Below, in pieces: positions 50,796 through 61,326 of a DNA stretch of 64,000 nucleotides. The DNA comes from Anthopleura xanthogrammica (Eukaryota > Cnidaria > Anthozoa > Actiniaria > Actiniidae). Below the pieces are notes generated by a model that was not told the DNA's origin, did no database searches, and was given only the letters and a program-made list of their open reading frames with translations. The stretch is taken from NCBI GenBank assembly GCA_964019055.1, contig OZ025215.1, positions 8,709,708-8,773,707 on the forward strand, read 5' to 3'. The translations under genes were made by a program, and so were the position numbers. The stretch's first letter is position 1, and each line of letters opens with the position of its first letter.

Positions 50796-51115
50796 CCTTA
50801 ATGTACCGGTATAGTGGCACTCACCGCTCACATCTGGGGTCTCGGGTTTGATTCCTGGACTTGGCCGTCACATGTGAGTAGAGTTCAAGGTCTCTCCCTT
50901 GATTCGAGGGTTTTTCTCGGCTGGGTTCTCCAGTTTTCCTCCCTCCACAAAACCTAACACGCTAAATCAATTCGACCCCTGACTTTAATTTGACCAGCGC
51001 AGATTGTTTGAGCTCTTTCAGGGTTCGTTCAATCTGTGAGTTAGCCATGATGCCCTGACTTTGACCAGCCCAAATGTTGTTTTAGGGTTTGATAAAATTT
51101 GATGGTATATTTTAT
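50796..51115 (+). repeat. tRNA-derived SINE, near full length
   Basis: The A-box-like ACCGGTATAGTGG and B-box-like CGGGTTTGATTCC resemble a tRNA-Glu-type head. Then come CATGTGAGTAGAGTT, GGTTCTCCAGTTTTCCTCCC, CACAAAACCTAACACGCTAA, GTGAGTTAGCCATGATGCCC and TTTGATAAAATTTGATGG. Confidence 0.75.
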
Positions 51116-52148
51116 GACATGCTTCGGGTCCTACTCGGAACCGTGATTCGGGGAATATATATAACAGTCGTTTGACTTTTGTGTATGCTACTGAAGTAAT
51201 CTGCCTAAATCACTCTCTTCTACAAACCATCATTTTACGCCCTGATTCAGGCAGGAGTGATTTTCCAAAGCGAAACTTTTTATCTATCCGTCCTTCCAAG
51301 CAGTTATGGTGAACAAACTGTGGAAAACAAGTTTACTTGGTATACAAGGCATTGCACTGCATTTTTTTCAGTAGGGTTTAGGCTCCAATCGAATTCTCAT
51401 ATATATTTACAAGCGCCAATTGCAAGTTAATTGTTTTGAGCTTAGCTCGACAAAGCTTCGTAAAATGAATTTAAAATTGATCTACTCAGTTGAAATTAAA
51501 ATAAGTCAGGATAAAAATATACCATCTGATAGTTAAATAAACTATCGCTAAGCAAATTTAATTACATAACTGAAAAATTAATTTTTCAGCACAATCATCG
51601 ACACATGCAGCCTCTTTAAACATAACAATAGACTTGCAGAGTTTGTAAGAGTTTTAAACTAGACCCTAGCTTAATTGTGCCAAGGATTCACTCGTACCCT
51701 GTGGACATGGCTATAGTTCTGTGTATGCGTCTTTGTGCTGGGAGCTGCATGGGGCTTTTGGGCAATAGAAGTGTTTGAGAATAATATCATTCTATTAACC
51801 ATGTTCAAATATAAAACAAATCAACATTCCAATAAAGAAATGAAGTACTAGGAAATGAATAAAGTGAACGTAGTACAAGTAACAGACCAGAACAGTAGGT
51901 CCTGGTTGTTCATCGATTTCAGAGCTCATAGGATAATCACGCCAAAAATTCTAACTCGTACGAATGTACATGATCTACGAACTTTTGACGGTAAAATCCC
52001 TTGCATACTCTCAGTTCTTCGAGATCATGCTGATTTAAGCAACTACTGTATCTTAGTACATTGAATTGATTGGATCCTTGGGCAATTCGTTTTAGGAAAC
52101 AAGGGAAGTTATAAAACTCAACATTTGAAAGATTCAAGTGATCTAATA

Positions 52149-53404
52149 ATGGCATTATATATTGCAATACTGGTCGTAGCCTTTCAAAATCTGGCAGCTG
52201 TGCTCGGCGAAGATACGTGTCCTGTTGTAAGATACACTGGCAGATTCAAAGAGAGTGACCACGTCAAAGACCACGCCCTGCTTGGACGATCCTACAAAAA
52301 CCTGACCATCGATATCGTACAGGAGTGCTTCAGTGTCTGTGTCCATGACTGTCGATGTGTGTCCTATCAACTATCTGGTAGACGATGTGAGCTGATTGAC
52401 GAGGACAGACACACAGCTCCTGACCTTTTCAAACCGATGCCTGGATACAAGTACTACGAGCTGAAGCAACAGTTTAAAAAGGTACAATAATCAGAGTGAC
52501 TAATCAATAACACGGGGAAAACCGCGCAACTTTCAATGCACTTTCAATGAATTTTCATTTGTTTAAATACGTTTTTAATCTATTGCAGTCCAACAGTGCT
52601 GGTTGTTCAAGTCAGTGTCATAACGGTTGTTGTCGTTATTCTCAACCATGTCTAAATGGTGGAACCTGCATCGAAATGTGCCAAAACGTCACACGCAAGT
52701 TTCAGTGCAAATGTCCACAGGGTTTTGGTGGAAGAGTTTGTCAGATTCCTATTTCTTGTGCTGGGTATAGCACAAGGTCTGTGCCAAACATCTATCCAAT
52801 CCAAACAACCAATGGTAATGCTGTGAAGGTGTACTGTGATATGACGTCAGAACCGGGGATGGTGTGGACTTTGATCGAGTCATTTGTGTCTTTATCGGGG
52901 AAGTACGACGCCGTTCCCTTATTTCTAGATTCTCCCTCCAATGAAGACAATTTCACCTGGTCTGACTATCGCGTGTCACGCAATACGATGCAACACGTCA
53001 AACGTGATGCTACTCACTGGAGAGCCACTTGTAACTATGACACTGATGGACTGGTCAAGACAGACTACATCCAGGGACGTCTCAGTGAAATGGATGTTCT
53101 GACGTATGACGGTAAATCGAAATGTGTTAAAGTCGAGTACATTGACGTGCGTGGTATCAGCTGTCAGAACTGCACCACTCTTTTTAGGCAGAAATCCGAA
53201 CTTCATGCTTTTATCGATAGTGGTAAAGGGTTTACTAGAGGCTGTCAGTGGGATGGAAGGCAGGGAGCAATTCAAATAAATAATGACAATTACTGTAACA
53301 ATTTTGGAAATTATGACGGCCGGAAGAATAACCCTGCCCATCGCTGTACAGCCTCACAGTCTTCTACCACACAATGGTGGCTTGGAACTGACCTGCATCA
53401 GTAA
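52149..53404 (+). CDS. Secreted PAN + EGF + fibrinogen-like protein (382 aa)
   Basis: Two exons, 52149-52481 and 52589-53404, join in phase 0 (1149 nt). The start is the first in-frame ATG and gives a signal peptide (MALYIAILVVAFQNLAAVLG). Next is a PAN/apple-like module with cysteines in CFSVCVHDCRCVSYQLSGRRC. An EGF-like module follows, with CLNGGTC and CKCPQGFGGRVC. The rest is a fibrinogen-related or contactin-associated-like domain beginning SCAGYSTRSVPNIYPIQ, with VKVYCDMTSEPGMVWTLIES and ending in CNNFGNYDGRKNN and QWWLGTDLHQ. This arrangement is common among cnidarian secreted proteins, and some relatives are reported in coral skeletal matrix (recalled, not checked). The role is probably extracellular adhesion or matrix. 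AATAAA at 53552 is a likely polyadenylation signal. Confidence 0.85.
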
Positions 53405-53452
53405 CGAACTAGGCGAGCGCACGAGAAAGCTTCAAATAGTCATTGGGTTATG

Positions 53453-53475
53453 AGTGTGTGTGTGTGTGTGTGTGT
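53453..53475 (+). repeat. (GT)n microsatellite
   Basis: About eleven GT units lie in the 3' flank of the PAN/EGF gene. Confidence 0.9.
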
Positions 53476-53551
53476 AGATGGATGGATGCGCGCCTGAAGC
53501 AAATGAGGAATCAGCTTTGTTATCGTCAACCAAGAGTGACGGCTATGACGG

Positions 53552-53557
53552 AATAAA
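53552..53557 (+). terminator. Polyadenylation signal of the PAN/EGF gene
   Basis: AATAAA lies 147 bp after the stop codon. Confidence 0.5.
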
Positions 53558-53817
53558 GCCCAAACAATAGGTTTTGCTCATTTGCATTAGATTCGGCACA
53601 TGTGAAATGCGACGTCTAAACCGGGCCTAATTTTCTTTTCAGCTCCTTTCCACTGCATGAGAAGGATTTACAAATGATGTTCACTGTTACTTTATTACGG
53701 GCAGATCTTACTGTTGTCTTTGTTCAGGTCCCGTCCCCTTTTTTTAGCTTCAAAGACGAAAGAACAGGGCTACTTAGATTCAGAAATGTTTTAGATGAGG
53801 CCATGTTTTTCCCCAGT

Positions 53818-53980
53818 TTGACATCGATTTGTCGACCAGAGGACACATGGTCTACTTTGCTCGCTTAGATTACACCAGATGTTGACCGCATTTCGTGCCA
53901 ACATCTCAGTTTCTCAGGTTTCTGGGTTACCAACTTTAAAAATGAGAATCTGCTTAACAAGAGTCACGACGCCCAACAAA
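53818..53980. repeat. Left part of the PLPP copy 2/3 duplication
   Basis: It is closely similar to 62030-62172 (shared: TTGTCGACCA, GGACACATGGTCTACTTTGC, GAGTCACGACGCCCA). It marks where the upstream flanks of PLPP copies 2 and 3 begin to match. Confidence 0.75.
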
Positions 53981-54240
53981 AATATATGACCATATATTCT
54001 AAAAAGAATTACCACTCATTAGCGATAACAAGTTTTTTTGAGAGAGAATTTGGCGCTTGTTTAAAAAAACTAATGCTTGTGCAGTTGATTGCATAAAGAT
54101 TGCATAAAGATTGCATTCCCCAGAGGAACATTTGCCTCGCATGATGGCTGTCGTAAAATCTCTCATGCAGATTCTGATCAATTATTTTATTTATTTTATA
54201 TTTTTTACAATCATCACTCCCCGTCGGAGCTCTTCCGTAA

Positions 54241-54306
54241 GTTTCGCTCTACACACATTACCACTACATTCTATATTTACAACATACAACATTCAACTCA
54301 CATACA
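54241..54306. repeat. Single unit related to the intronic minisatellite
   Basis: TACACACATTACCACTACAT, then CATTCAACTCACAT, match the 68-bp unit at 37632-38239 in order and spacing. Confidence 0.5.
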
Positions 54307-54322
54307 TAATATGCACGTATAT

Positions 54323-54680
54323 AATGGGGATTTTGCACACCTTGCGTGACATTTCAAATATTGCTTCTCTGGTCCCGCAAATATCATATTTGGAAAGAGG
54401 GAAATCAAATAAATACGAACGAAGTTATGAATTTTTAAAAGTGACCTTTTTTATAAGGAAATGTATGTGGTGGGCAACAGCTTGCCCACCAAGACAATTT
54501 TCCATACATTTCTTTATAGAAAAGGTCATCTTTAAAAATTCATAACTTCGTTCGTATTTATTTGATTTCCCTCAAAATTTCAAAATTTACTAATTTTAGG
54601 ATGCTCTTTCCAGATATGATATTTTCGGGACCAGCGAAGCAATATTTGAAATGTCACGCAAGGTGTGCAAAATCCCCATT
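54323..54680. mobile_element. Long-armed foldback element, 358 bp
   Basis: The arms of about 150 bp begin ATGGGGATTTTGCACACCTT and pair almost perfectly. They are flanked by TA on each side. It is absent from the matching region upstream of PLPP copy 3 (about 62340-62390), so it inserted after the duplication. Confidence 0.85.
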
Positions 54681-55068
54681 ACAGCTTAACATTCAAAGAT
54701 TTTCATCTGTACTGATTTAATGCACAAAAATGGCTTTAATTAAATATATGTTTAAAGAAAGAAAATGTCATGTAATGTCATCATATAATAAGAATAAATT
54801 GAAGGAAAGGTTTTCAAGGAACATGTCTATCAACAAGATTTATGGCATCATTGGTGTTAAGATATTCAAATTTGAAGCCTTCTTGGAAAGAATAGAGTGC
54901 ACAGACTGCACACCATATATCCGTGAAACAATGAGTAATTATCAGTATGTAGCACTTAAGGATAGAGCGGTTCTTTGTTTAACCGGCTCATGTCTAATCC
55001 GCACTTTTGGGCCAAAGGGACAGTGTAGGGGTGAAAAACTACACTGACGTAATGCATCGATCATTTGT

Positions 55069-56106
55069 ATACAGCTATTTCAAAAAAGGTTGTTGGTTGT
55101 TGGTTGTTGGTTGTTGGTTGTTGGTTGTTGGTTGTTGGTTGTTGGTTGTTGGTTGTTGGTTGTTGGTTGTTGGTTGTTGGTTGTTGGTTGTTGGTTGTTG
55201 GTTGTTGGTTGTTGGTTGTTGGTTGTTGGTTGTTGGTTGTTGGTTGTTGGTTGTTGGTTGTTGGTTGTTGGTTGTTGGTTGTTGGTTGTTGGTTGTTGGT
55301 TGTTGGTTGTTGGTTGTTGGTTGTTGGTTGTTGGTTGTTGGTTGTTGGTTGTTGGTTGTTGGTTGTTGGTTGTTGGTTGTTGGTTGTTGGTTGTTGGTTG
55401 TTGGTTGTTGGTTGTTGGTTGTTGGTTGTTGGTTGTTGGTTGTTGGTTGTTGGTTGTTGGTTGTTGGTTGTTGGTTGTTGGTTGTTGGTTGTTGGTTGTT
55501 GGTTGTTGGTTGTTGGTTGTTGGTTGTTGGTTGTTGGTTGTTGGTTGTTGGTTGTTGGTTGTTGGTTGTTGGTTGTTGGTTGTTGGTTGTTGGTTGTTGG
55601 TTGTTGGTTGTTGGTTGTTGGTTGTTGGTTGTTGGTTGTTGGTTGTTGGTTGTTGGTTGTTGGTTGTTGGTTGTTGGTTGTTGGTTGTTGGTTGTTGGTT
55701 GTTGGTTGTTGGTTGTTGGTTGTTGGTTGTTGGTTGTTGGTTGTTGGTTGTTGGTTGTTGGTTGTTGGTTGTTGGTTGTTGGTTGTTGGTTGTTGGTTGT
55801 TGGTTGTTGGTTGTTGGTTGTTGGTTGTTGGTTGTTGGTTGTTGGTTGTTGGTTGTTGGTTGTTGGTTGTTGGTTGTTGGTTGTTGGTTGTTGGTTGTTG
55901 GTTGTTGGTTGTTGGTTGTTGGTTGTTGGTTGTTGGTTGTTGGTTGTTGGTTGTTGGTTTGTCTGCAGTTTTTTCCAGCATACTTTCTTCTGTGCTGATA
56001 ATTTTAACACATAAATAAATTACATTTCAAGTTTGGTAAGCGACATGCAATATGCAACAAGCAACATGCAACAAAACCTTCTCCAATCTTTTTTGAAATA
56101 GCTTTA
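55069..56106. mobile_element. MITE, GCTATTTCAAAAAAGG family, expanded by a heptamer array
   Basis: The left end is TACAGCTATTTCAAAAAAGG. The right end is its complement with two changes. The right half (55959-56106) matches the intact copy at 34781-35042 in reverse orientation. The left half is replaced by the heptamer array at 55088-55958. It lies upstream of PLPP copy 2 and is absent upstream of copy 3. Confidence 0.8.
55088..55958 (+). repeat. (GGTTGTT)n array, about 124 copies
   Basis: 871 bp of a 7-bp unit with no interruption that I could see. Because the unit length is not a multiple of three and no frame yields a stop, all six frames are open for about 290 codons; these are not genes. 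Confidence 0.97.
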
Positions 56107-56455
56107 TTTCGATAAAGTTAGTCACCTGAAAAGCTACAAAGCTGAGCCCCGACGCAAGGATTATGGGATTATATATTTTAAGGTCCAAAAGTGTACATTT
56201 CCATCTCTAATTAGTTATCAAATATTCCTAAGAATTCACTCAGGCACGAAGACGTGTTGAGGTATTTGTTTCCAAGGTTCTACTCCAGTGATATCTACTG
56301 TTTTGTACAAATAGCAAACAATAGGGACAATACATCTTTGGTTTGTAGCACGGAATGGCGCGCACTCTACGAAAACGTAAACCAAAACCTCTGACAGCCG
56401 GCCTAAGCTTGTCATTAACTGTTATCTTATAACTCCTGAAAGTTGTGCTGGTACA

Positions 56456-59400
56456 ATGTCGAACTTTTTATGCATCTCCATCGAAGTGTTCTGTTTCTTT
56501 GGAATCATCATCTTTGATTCTATTTTTAACGAGTATCTCTACCTTACTAAAAATGGAATCCAACCGTTTAAACGAGGATTCTTTTGTAACGATGAATCGA
56601 TCCTGAAACCTTATGGTAAAGAGTCCTTGTCATACACAGGGACATTATCTGCTGGAATAATAATATCTTTGGCAATGGTAAGATCTTTACACTTGTTGAA
56701 TATTCTTATAAAGTTTTCTTAGGCTGGAATAATAATATCTTTGGCAATGGTAAGATCTTTACACTTGTTGAATATTCTTATGAAGTTTTCTTATGCTGGA
56801 ATAATAATATTTTTGGCAATGGTAAGATCTTTACACTTGTTGAATATTCTTATAAAGTTTTCTTATGCTGGAATAATAATATCTTTGGCAATGGTAAGAT
56901 CTTTACACTTGTTGAATATTCTTATAAAGTTTTCTTAGGCTGGCTTTACGAGGTATAGGACGAATTTTTAACCCGCGCGAAAACCCCTTAGTTTAATTCA
57001 ATTTGCATAAATTATTTTCTATGACTCAGATTATGGCGCTCGAGGTTGGAAATAACATTACAAAATCAAAGTCAAATGGAACGACAGAAGATGATGGGAA
57101 GAAAGTTGGCCTAGTTATCATACCGACTTACATCATGAGGTAAGAAATCCAGGCAAACTCAATCCAACCATTTCGCTCATTTTGCCGGCAATCCCGCCAT
57201 TCTGCTCTTCTTTACATCAAAATCCCGATCCCGCCAAAAATTCATGATCAACCGGCGACCATTTTTTAAGCAATTAGTGGAAGCCAAAAACAAAACAAAA
57301 AAAAACTATTTTACTATGATATCACAGTTTGTTTATAAGAGGGACAGAATGGCGAAGAACAATAAGAATTTGGAGTAATTTTTGCTCTGCAGCTGAATAG
57401 TCCCCTTCACAGTTCGTCTCGCTTCGATGCAAAGGTCCGGCTACCTTTCAAGATGGTGCTGGGAACTGTGAAGGGGACTGGCTTTCATGTGACCTCATCA
57501 AAAACTCAAAATCTAAACTATACATCGTATAAAAACTTTTCTAAAATATGTTTTAGAAATCAGTGATTTCCTGAGTTATGAAGGTTGAAGTTGTGTCGCG
57601 CAATACCGTCACGCGTAAATGAATAACGATGGAAATCAAAATAAATTTACCCAAAATGAAAGACTCTGCCTTAGGCACTTTTAAAATCTCTATTTTGAAG
57701 AATATTTCAGTGAATTATAATCAAAAATATTGAATATTCCATCATCTCAAGCCTTTGAAGTTTCGTCCGCCATGTTTGTGTCCTTCAGTGGAGCACAAAG
57801 ATGCCCGCTCCATACATTTTTACCAAAAATCGCGTCGTGCTTGATAGCCTATAATTCCGCAACGAAATGCTCTACAGCCTTGAAATTTTGCCAGTATATG
57901 TAGTTTTCACCGCTTTACAAGATTATGGAACCTTTTTTCATGATAATGCGAAATTACACCTTTGAAATTGATGATGACGTAGGTGAGAGCCACCAATCTT
58001 GGAACCCCCCTTTTTAAAATCCTGGACACGCCACTGGTATCAGATTGATTTTTACTTAGCCCATCAAAAGAAGTTATATAAATAGTGAGTGATCAGTAAA
58101 ACCAGACAAATCAGAGCTATCCACGCAGAAAAAGCTGTAACGACCGGCTTCCAAGGGGGGTGGGGGTTCCAATTTCATTTTATTGAGCGTAAGGAATTAG
58201 GGTTATAAATCCATGTCCAAGTGGAATACAGTACATGTATTATATTGTAGTGTATTGTATTATATTGTAGTGTATTGTTATATATTGTATGTATGGATTG
58301 TATTGTCTTGTATTGTCGTTTTATTGTTACTTGAACATGGATTTACAACTGGAATCGGATTGGCTGATCACAAAATCTCACAAAGGGGGATTCTATGGAG
58401 CCTTCGAAACCACCCTGTATCCGCCACTGGATACTGCTGTGTAATTGTGGATTTCCATTATTTTTGAGGTGTTTGTGACGCCGCCATAGCAGCCATTTTG
58501 GTTGACTTTAACAAACGATTTGGTCTCGTTTTCTTGTTTTTTTTCATAGGATAATACATCGTATGGCTATCTTTGGTTTCGGACTGACAGTGCTGTTAGT
58601 GTTCTGCAATATCGTTAAGGTCCTCACTGGTCGATTAAGACCTCATTTTCTGGCCGTGTGTAAACCCAACGCGACCCTGTTCAACTGCAGTACTGGATAC
58701 ATAACAGCTGATGTCTGTACGGGTGACCCTTTGAAGGTCAACAACGCAAGGTAGGCTTTGAAATCAAATCAGTAAAATTGCCCCCTCATCTCTTTCTCAC
58801 AAAAATACATTTTGCTTTAAGACCCTGTCACACTGTAATTTTCTCACCAACATGTCTCGCATGCAATGCTTGAAAATTGCAGGTTGCAGGTTGCCGAGGG
58901 GAGGTGTTACGCCGGCTGCAACGCGATCTCAGCAACCTGCAGCGACTTGAAAATATGCCTTAAAATTGCGAGAAAAGTTGTTGGAGGGATGATACACAGT
59001 ACAATGGAGTTGCCAGTTGCTACAATCCGTCGAGAAAAGTAGAACGCGGAGTTCTACTTCGTGTAACGCTACGTGCAACCTGGAACAACAAAAAATTGCG
59101 AGACATCCTCTGTTACACTTTGCAGTTCTCCAACAACTTGTCTCGCAACGGCGTTTTGACAAGTTGCTGAGAAAATTACACGGTAGACCAGGGCCTTTAC
59201 TGGATGGGAAAGGAAGAAAAGACTGAGAATAAGAGTGAGCACAATTCTAAACTGTCAACGAGAATGTTCCTGAATTTGGTCGTATTGACTTGAGAGAGGG
59301 AGAGGTTCTCGTTCTATAATTGTGATGATGTTAATTGTTGCTTCTTCTTGTTCGTATAGATTATCTTTCCCTTCAGGATACGCGACTTTTTCAGCTTACT

Positions 59401-61326
59401 GTTTGGTTTTTGTTGCTGTAAGTACTTTCCCCTGCATTATTATAATTCATCTTTTTTGATATGTTTTTGTGGCTCGTTAACGTAGCTCGTTAACACGGCA
59501 AATTTGATCACTATTAAAATGTATCTTGGTTTAGTTTCTTGTTAAATTCTTATCTCCCCAGATTTGCCTCCAATCCGTCGTATGTCTTCGTAGATACAAG
59601 CTGTTCAGAACCCTTCTCCAAGCTGTTCTACTTCTTTTTGCATTGGCTACTGGGCTGTCTAGGATAAGAGACTATTATCACTTCTGGAGCGATGTTGTGG
59701 CGGGGTTTAGTTTTGGAGCTTTTGGTGCTTGGTTTCTGGTAAGTCGTAATGACCATCAGGGACTTTTCTCCACTGGCAGCCATGTTGGTTGGACGGCTAT
59801 ACACGTATCAAGCATTCCGCGCTACTGCTCTAAGCGCATGCTCAGGGGATTAAAAAGTGGGATAATATTTTGTAAAATATGCAATTTTTTGGAATATTTG
59901 ACTCAAAATTCGCTTTACGGTACGTGATCTTGAATATCTAATTTTTTTATTTATTTTTTATTTAAATCAATATTTATACAGGCATATCCTATTTAGCAAC
60001 AGCTAGTTTAAAAGGAGGCCTGATGTAACATAACTAGTTTACATATCACGAGCACGAAAACACGAACTTTACAATTACGTCAAAAATAAATTACTTAACA
60101 GCAGTTAGTCCATAATCAGACAATCCCTTATGTCACTTAAAATCCCACCCCTGCCTACCCCTAGTTAGTTCATATTCTTAAGATGGCGTTTGAGCTTAAG
60201 TTTAAATTCCTTGAGTGAGTCAACTTCTCTAAGACTACGAGGAAGGGCATTATATGCCCGAACCCCACTAATCCTAAAAGAGCCCTGATACTTAGAAGTG
60301 CGCGCGAGCGGTGGGCGCAGCATATTACGGCCTCTGGTATTATAATTGTGGATTTCATGCACATGTTTGAATTCGGACAGCAAGTAAACTGGTGCCATAC
60401 CATGGAGGCATTTGTAAACCAGTAAACATTTCAGATATTGTCTGCGCGCTTCAAGGCTGGGCCAGTTTAGCGTAGGTTTCAGCTCATCGGCTCCGAGAGA
60501 TCGTCCTTCAATGATACAGGCAGCACGCCTGTTCAGCTTGTCTAATGAAAATTGTTTGACAAGAAAAATACAACTAAAATATAACATGTTTTACAAAATA
60601 TTATCTCACTTTTTAATCCCCTGAGCATGCGCTTAGAGCAGTAGCGCGGAATGCTTGATGCGTGTATAGATTTTCCCCCGTGTATGGAAAAAAAAAACCC
60701 AGTTTTATTTTCCTCGAATAACCATGGCTACAGTATGGGGATAGGCAGTCTGTCCATATTATTCAATATTTTTGCTCTTATACTTGAACACCATAATACA
60801 TGGTTTGGGCTACCTGTGGTTAAGCAATGTCAATGGCAGTTCGGAGCCAAAGAAATGTGAAAGCTAAAGCAAGCTAAGGTGATCGACACCAGAGGAATGG
60901 TGTGTGTAGTAAACATGAATATGATATATCGCATTGTTTTATGGATGGTCGATAGTTAATAGTCAGTGTGATTCATCGTTCAGAATGATTTTGACGAGGG
61001 AGAAATATCGAAGATCCCGGAGAAGAACCCTTGACTCACACCATGGTTATGATGGCAGGTCCAACCAGCAATCGAACCCACAGCGCACACAATAACATCA
61101 AAAAAGAGGGGTGGGGTGGGTGGATTGGGTTAGAGATTGGAATAACTTAGAGGAGTGGGGTGGGGTGGGGTGGTGCTAGTTTGAGTAATGTCGGTCTTGA
61201 CTTTCTTGTTCCAATCTACAGGCCACCAAGGTAATGCAGATATTCAATCTTGAAGAAAACGAAACACCTCACATAGAGTTATCAAACAAACACACCAGGT
61301 GTCCATTCGATACCTACGATCGCTAG
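56456..61326 (+). CDS. Phospholipid phosphatase-like, copy 2, with PSGY at the catalytic motif (290 aa)
   Basis: Six exons (56456-56677, 57030-57139, 58550-58750, 59360-59417, 59562-59738, 61222-61326) sum to 873 nt and mirror copy 1. C1 is intact (KVLTGRLRP) and C3 is intact (SRIRDYYHFWSDV). C2 reads PSGY instead of PSGH. That histidine is essential in characterised LPPs (family knowledge), so this protein may be inactive or altered, as in the PLPPR branch. Exon 1 is MSNFLCISIEVFCFF... with KRGFFCNDESI. Exon 2 encodes a hydrophilic, Lys/Thr-rich loop (NNITKSKSNGTTEDDGKK) longer in polar residues than in copy 1. The tail is ATKVMQIFNLEENETPHIEL... to TAG. Intron 1 begins with a 72-bp tandem repeat containing the donor site. 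Intron 5 holds a LINE fragment. Confidence 0.92.
56651..56938 (+). repeat. 72-bp tandem repeat containing the PLPP copy 2 exon 1 donor
   Basis: Four copies start at 56651, 56723, 56795 and 56867. Each begins with the last 27 nt of exon 1 (GCTGGAATAATAATATCTTT, then GGCAATG) followed by GTAAGATC. The real exon end is in the first copy. PLPP copy 3 has only one. Confidence 0.95.
57399..57479. repeat. Short foldback in PLPP copy 2 intron 2
   Basis: AGTCCCCTTCACAGTTC and its complement are at the ends. Confidence 0.75.
58819..59198. repeat. Foldback (MITE) in PLPP copy 2 intron 3
   Basis: AAGACCCTGTCACACTGTAA and TTTTCTCACCAACATGTCTC pair with 59100-59198. The interior is rich in TTGCAGGTTGC. 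Confidence 0.65.
59797..60669. mobile_element. 873-bp element with about 80-bp inverted ends around a LINE fragment
   Basis: The ends run CTATACACGTATCAAGCATT, CCGCGCTACTGCTCTAAGCG and CATGCTCAGGGGATTAAAAA and are repeated in inverse at 60590-60669. The segment between them contains the LINE reverse-transcriptase tail. It lies in PLPP copy 2 intron 5. Confidence 0.75.
60165..60587 (-). pseudogene. LINE reverse transcriptase C-terminal fragment
   Basis: An open stretch of about 135 codons ends in a stop at 60165. It shows the conserved tail of non-LTR retrotransposon ORF2: LNRRAACIIEG, then WPSLEARRQYLKCLLVYKCL, GMAPVYL, NYNTRGRN, RTSKYQGSFRISGVRAYNAL and FKLKLKRHL. The polymerase core and endonuclease are missing, so this is a 5'-truncated copy. 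The clade is probably CR1/L2/Rex-like (inference). Confidence 0.8.
60985..61090 (-). repeat. SINE head fragment in PLPP copy 2 intron 5
   Basis: On the minus strand, GGGTTCGATTGCTGG resembles the B-box of the family, followed by TGAGTCAAGGGTTCTTCTCC. Confidence 0.4.

Larger units (their letters stand above)
48267..52148. other. Intergenic region with repeats
   Basis: It contains a dispersed 160-bp repeat (49007-49168), a poly-G run (49506-49520), a MITE fragment (50373-50450) and a SINE (50796-51115). I see no gene I can support. Confidence 0.5.

Noticed and set aside
54730..55047. 105-codon frame upstream of PLPP copy 2
   Set aside because: The duplicated sequence near 62400-62600 does not keep the frame, so it is unlikely to be coding.
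55088..55958. Telomere-like G/T repeat
   Set aside because: The unit GGTTGTT is not the animal telomere repeat, and the array lies within a MITE.
55007..56018. Five overlapping open frames of about 300 codons encoding VGCWLLV or TTNNQQP repeats
   Set aside because: They are an automatic result of the pure heptamer array, which contains no stop codon in any frame; there is no start context and no unique coding sequence.
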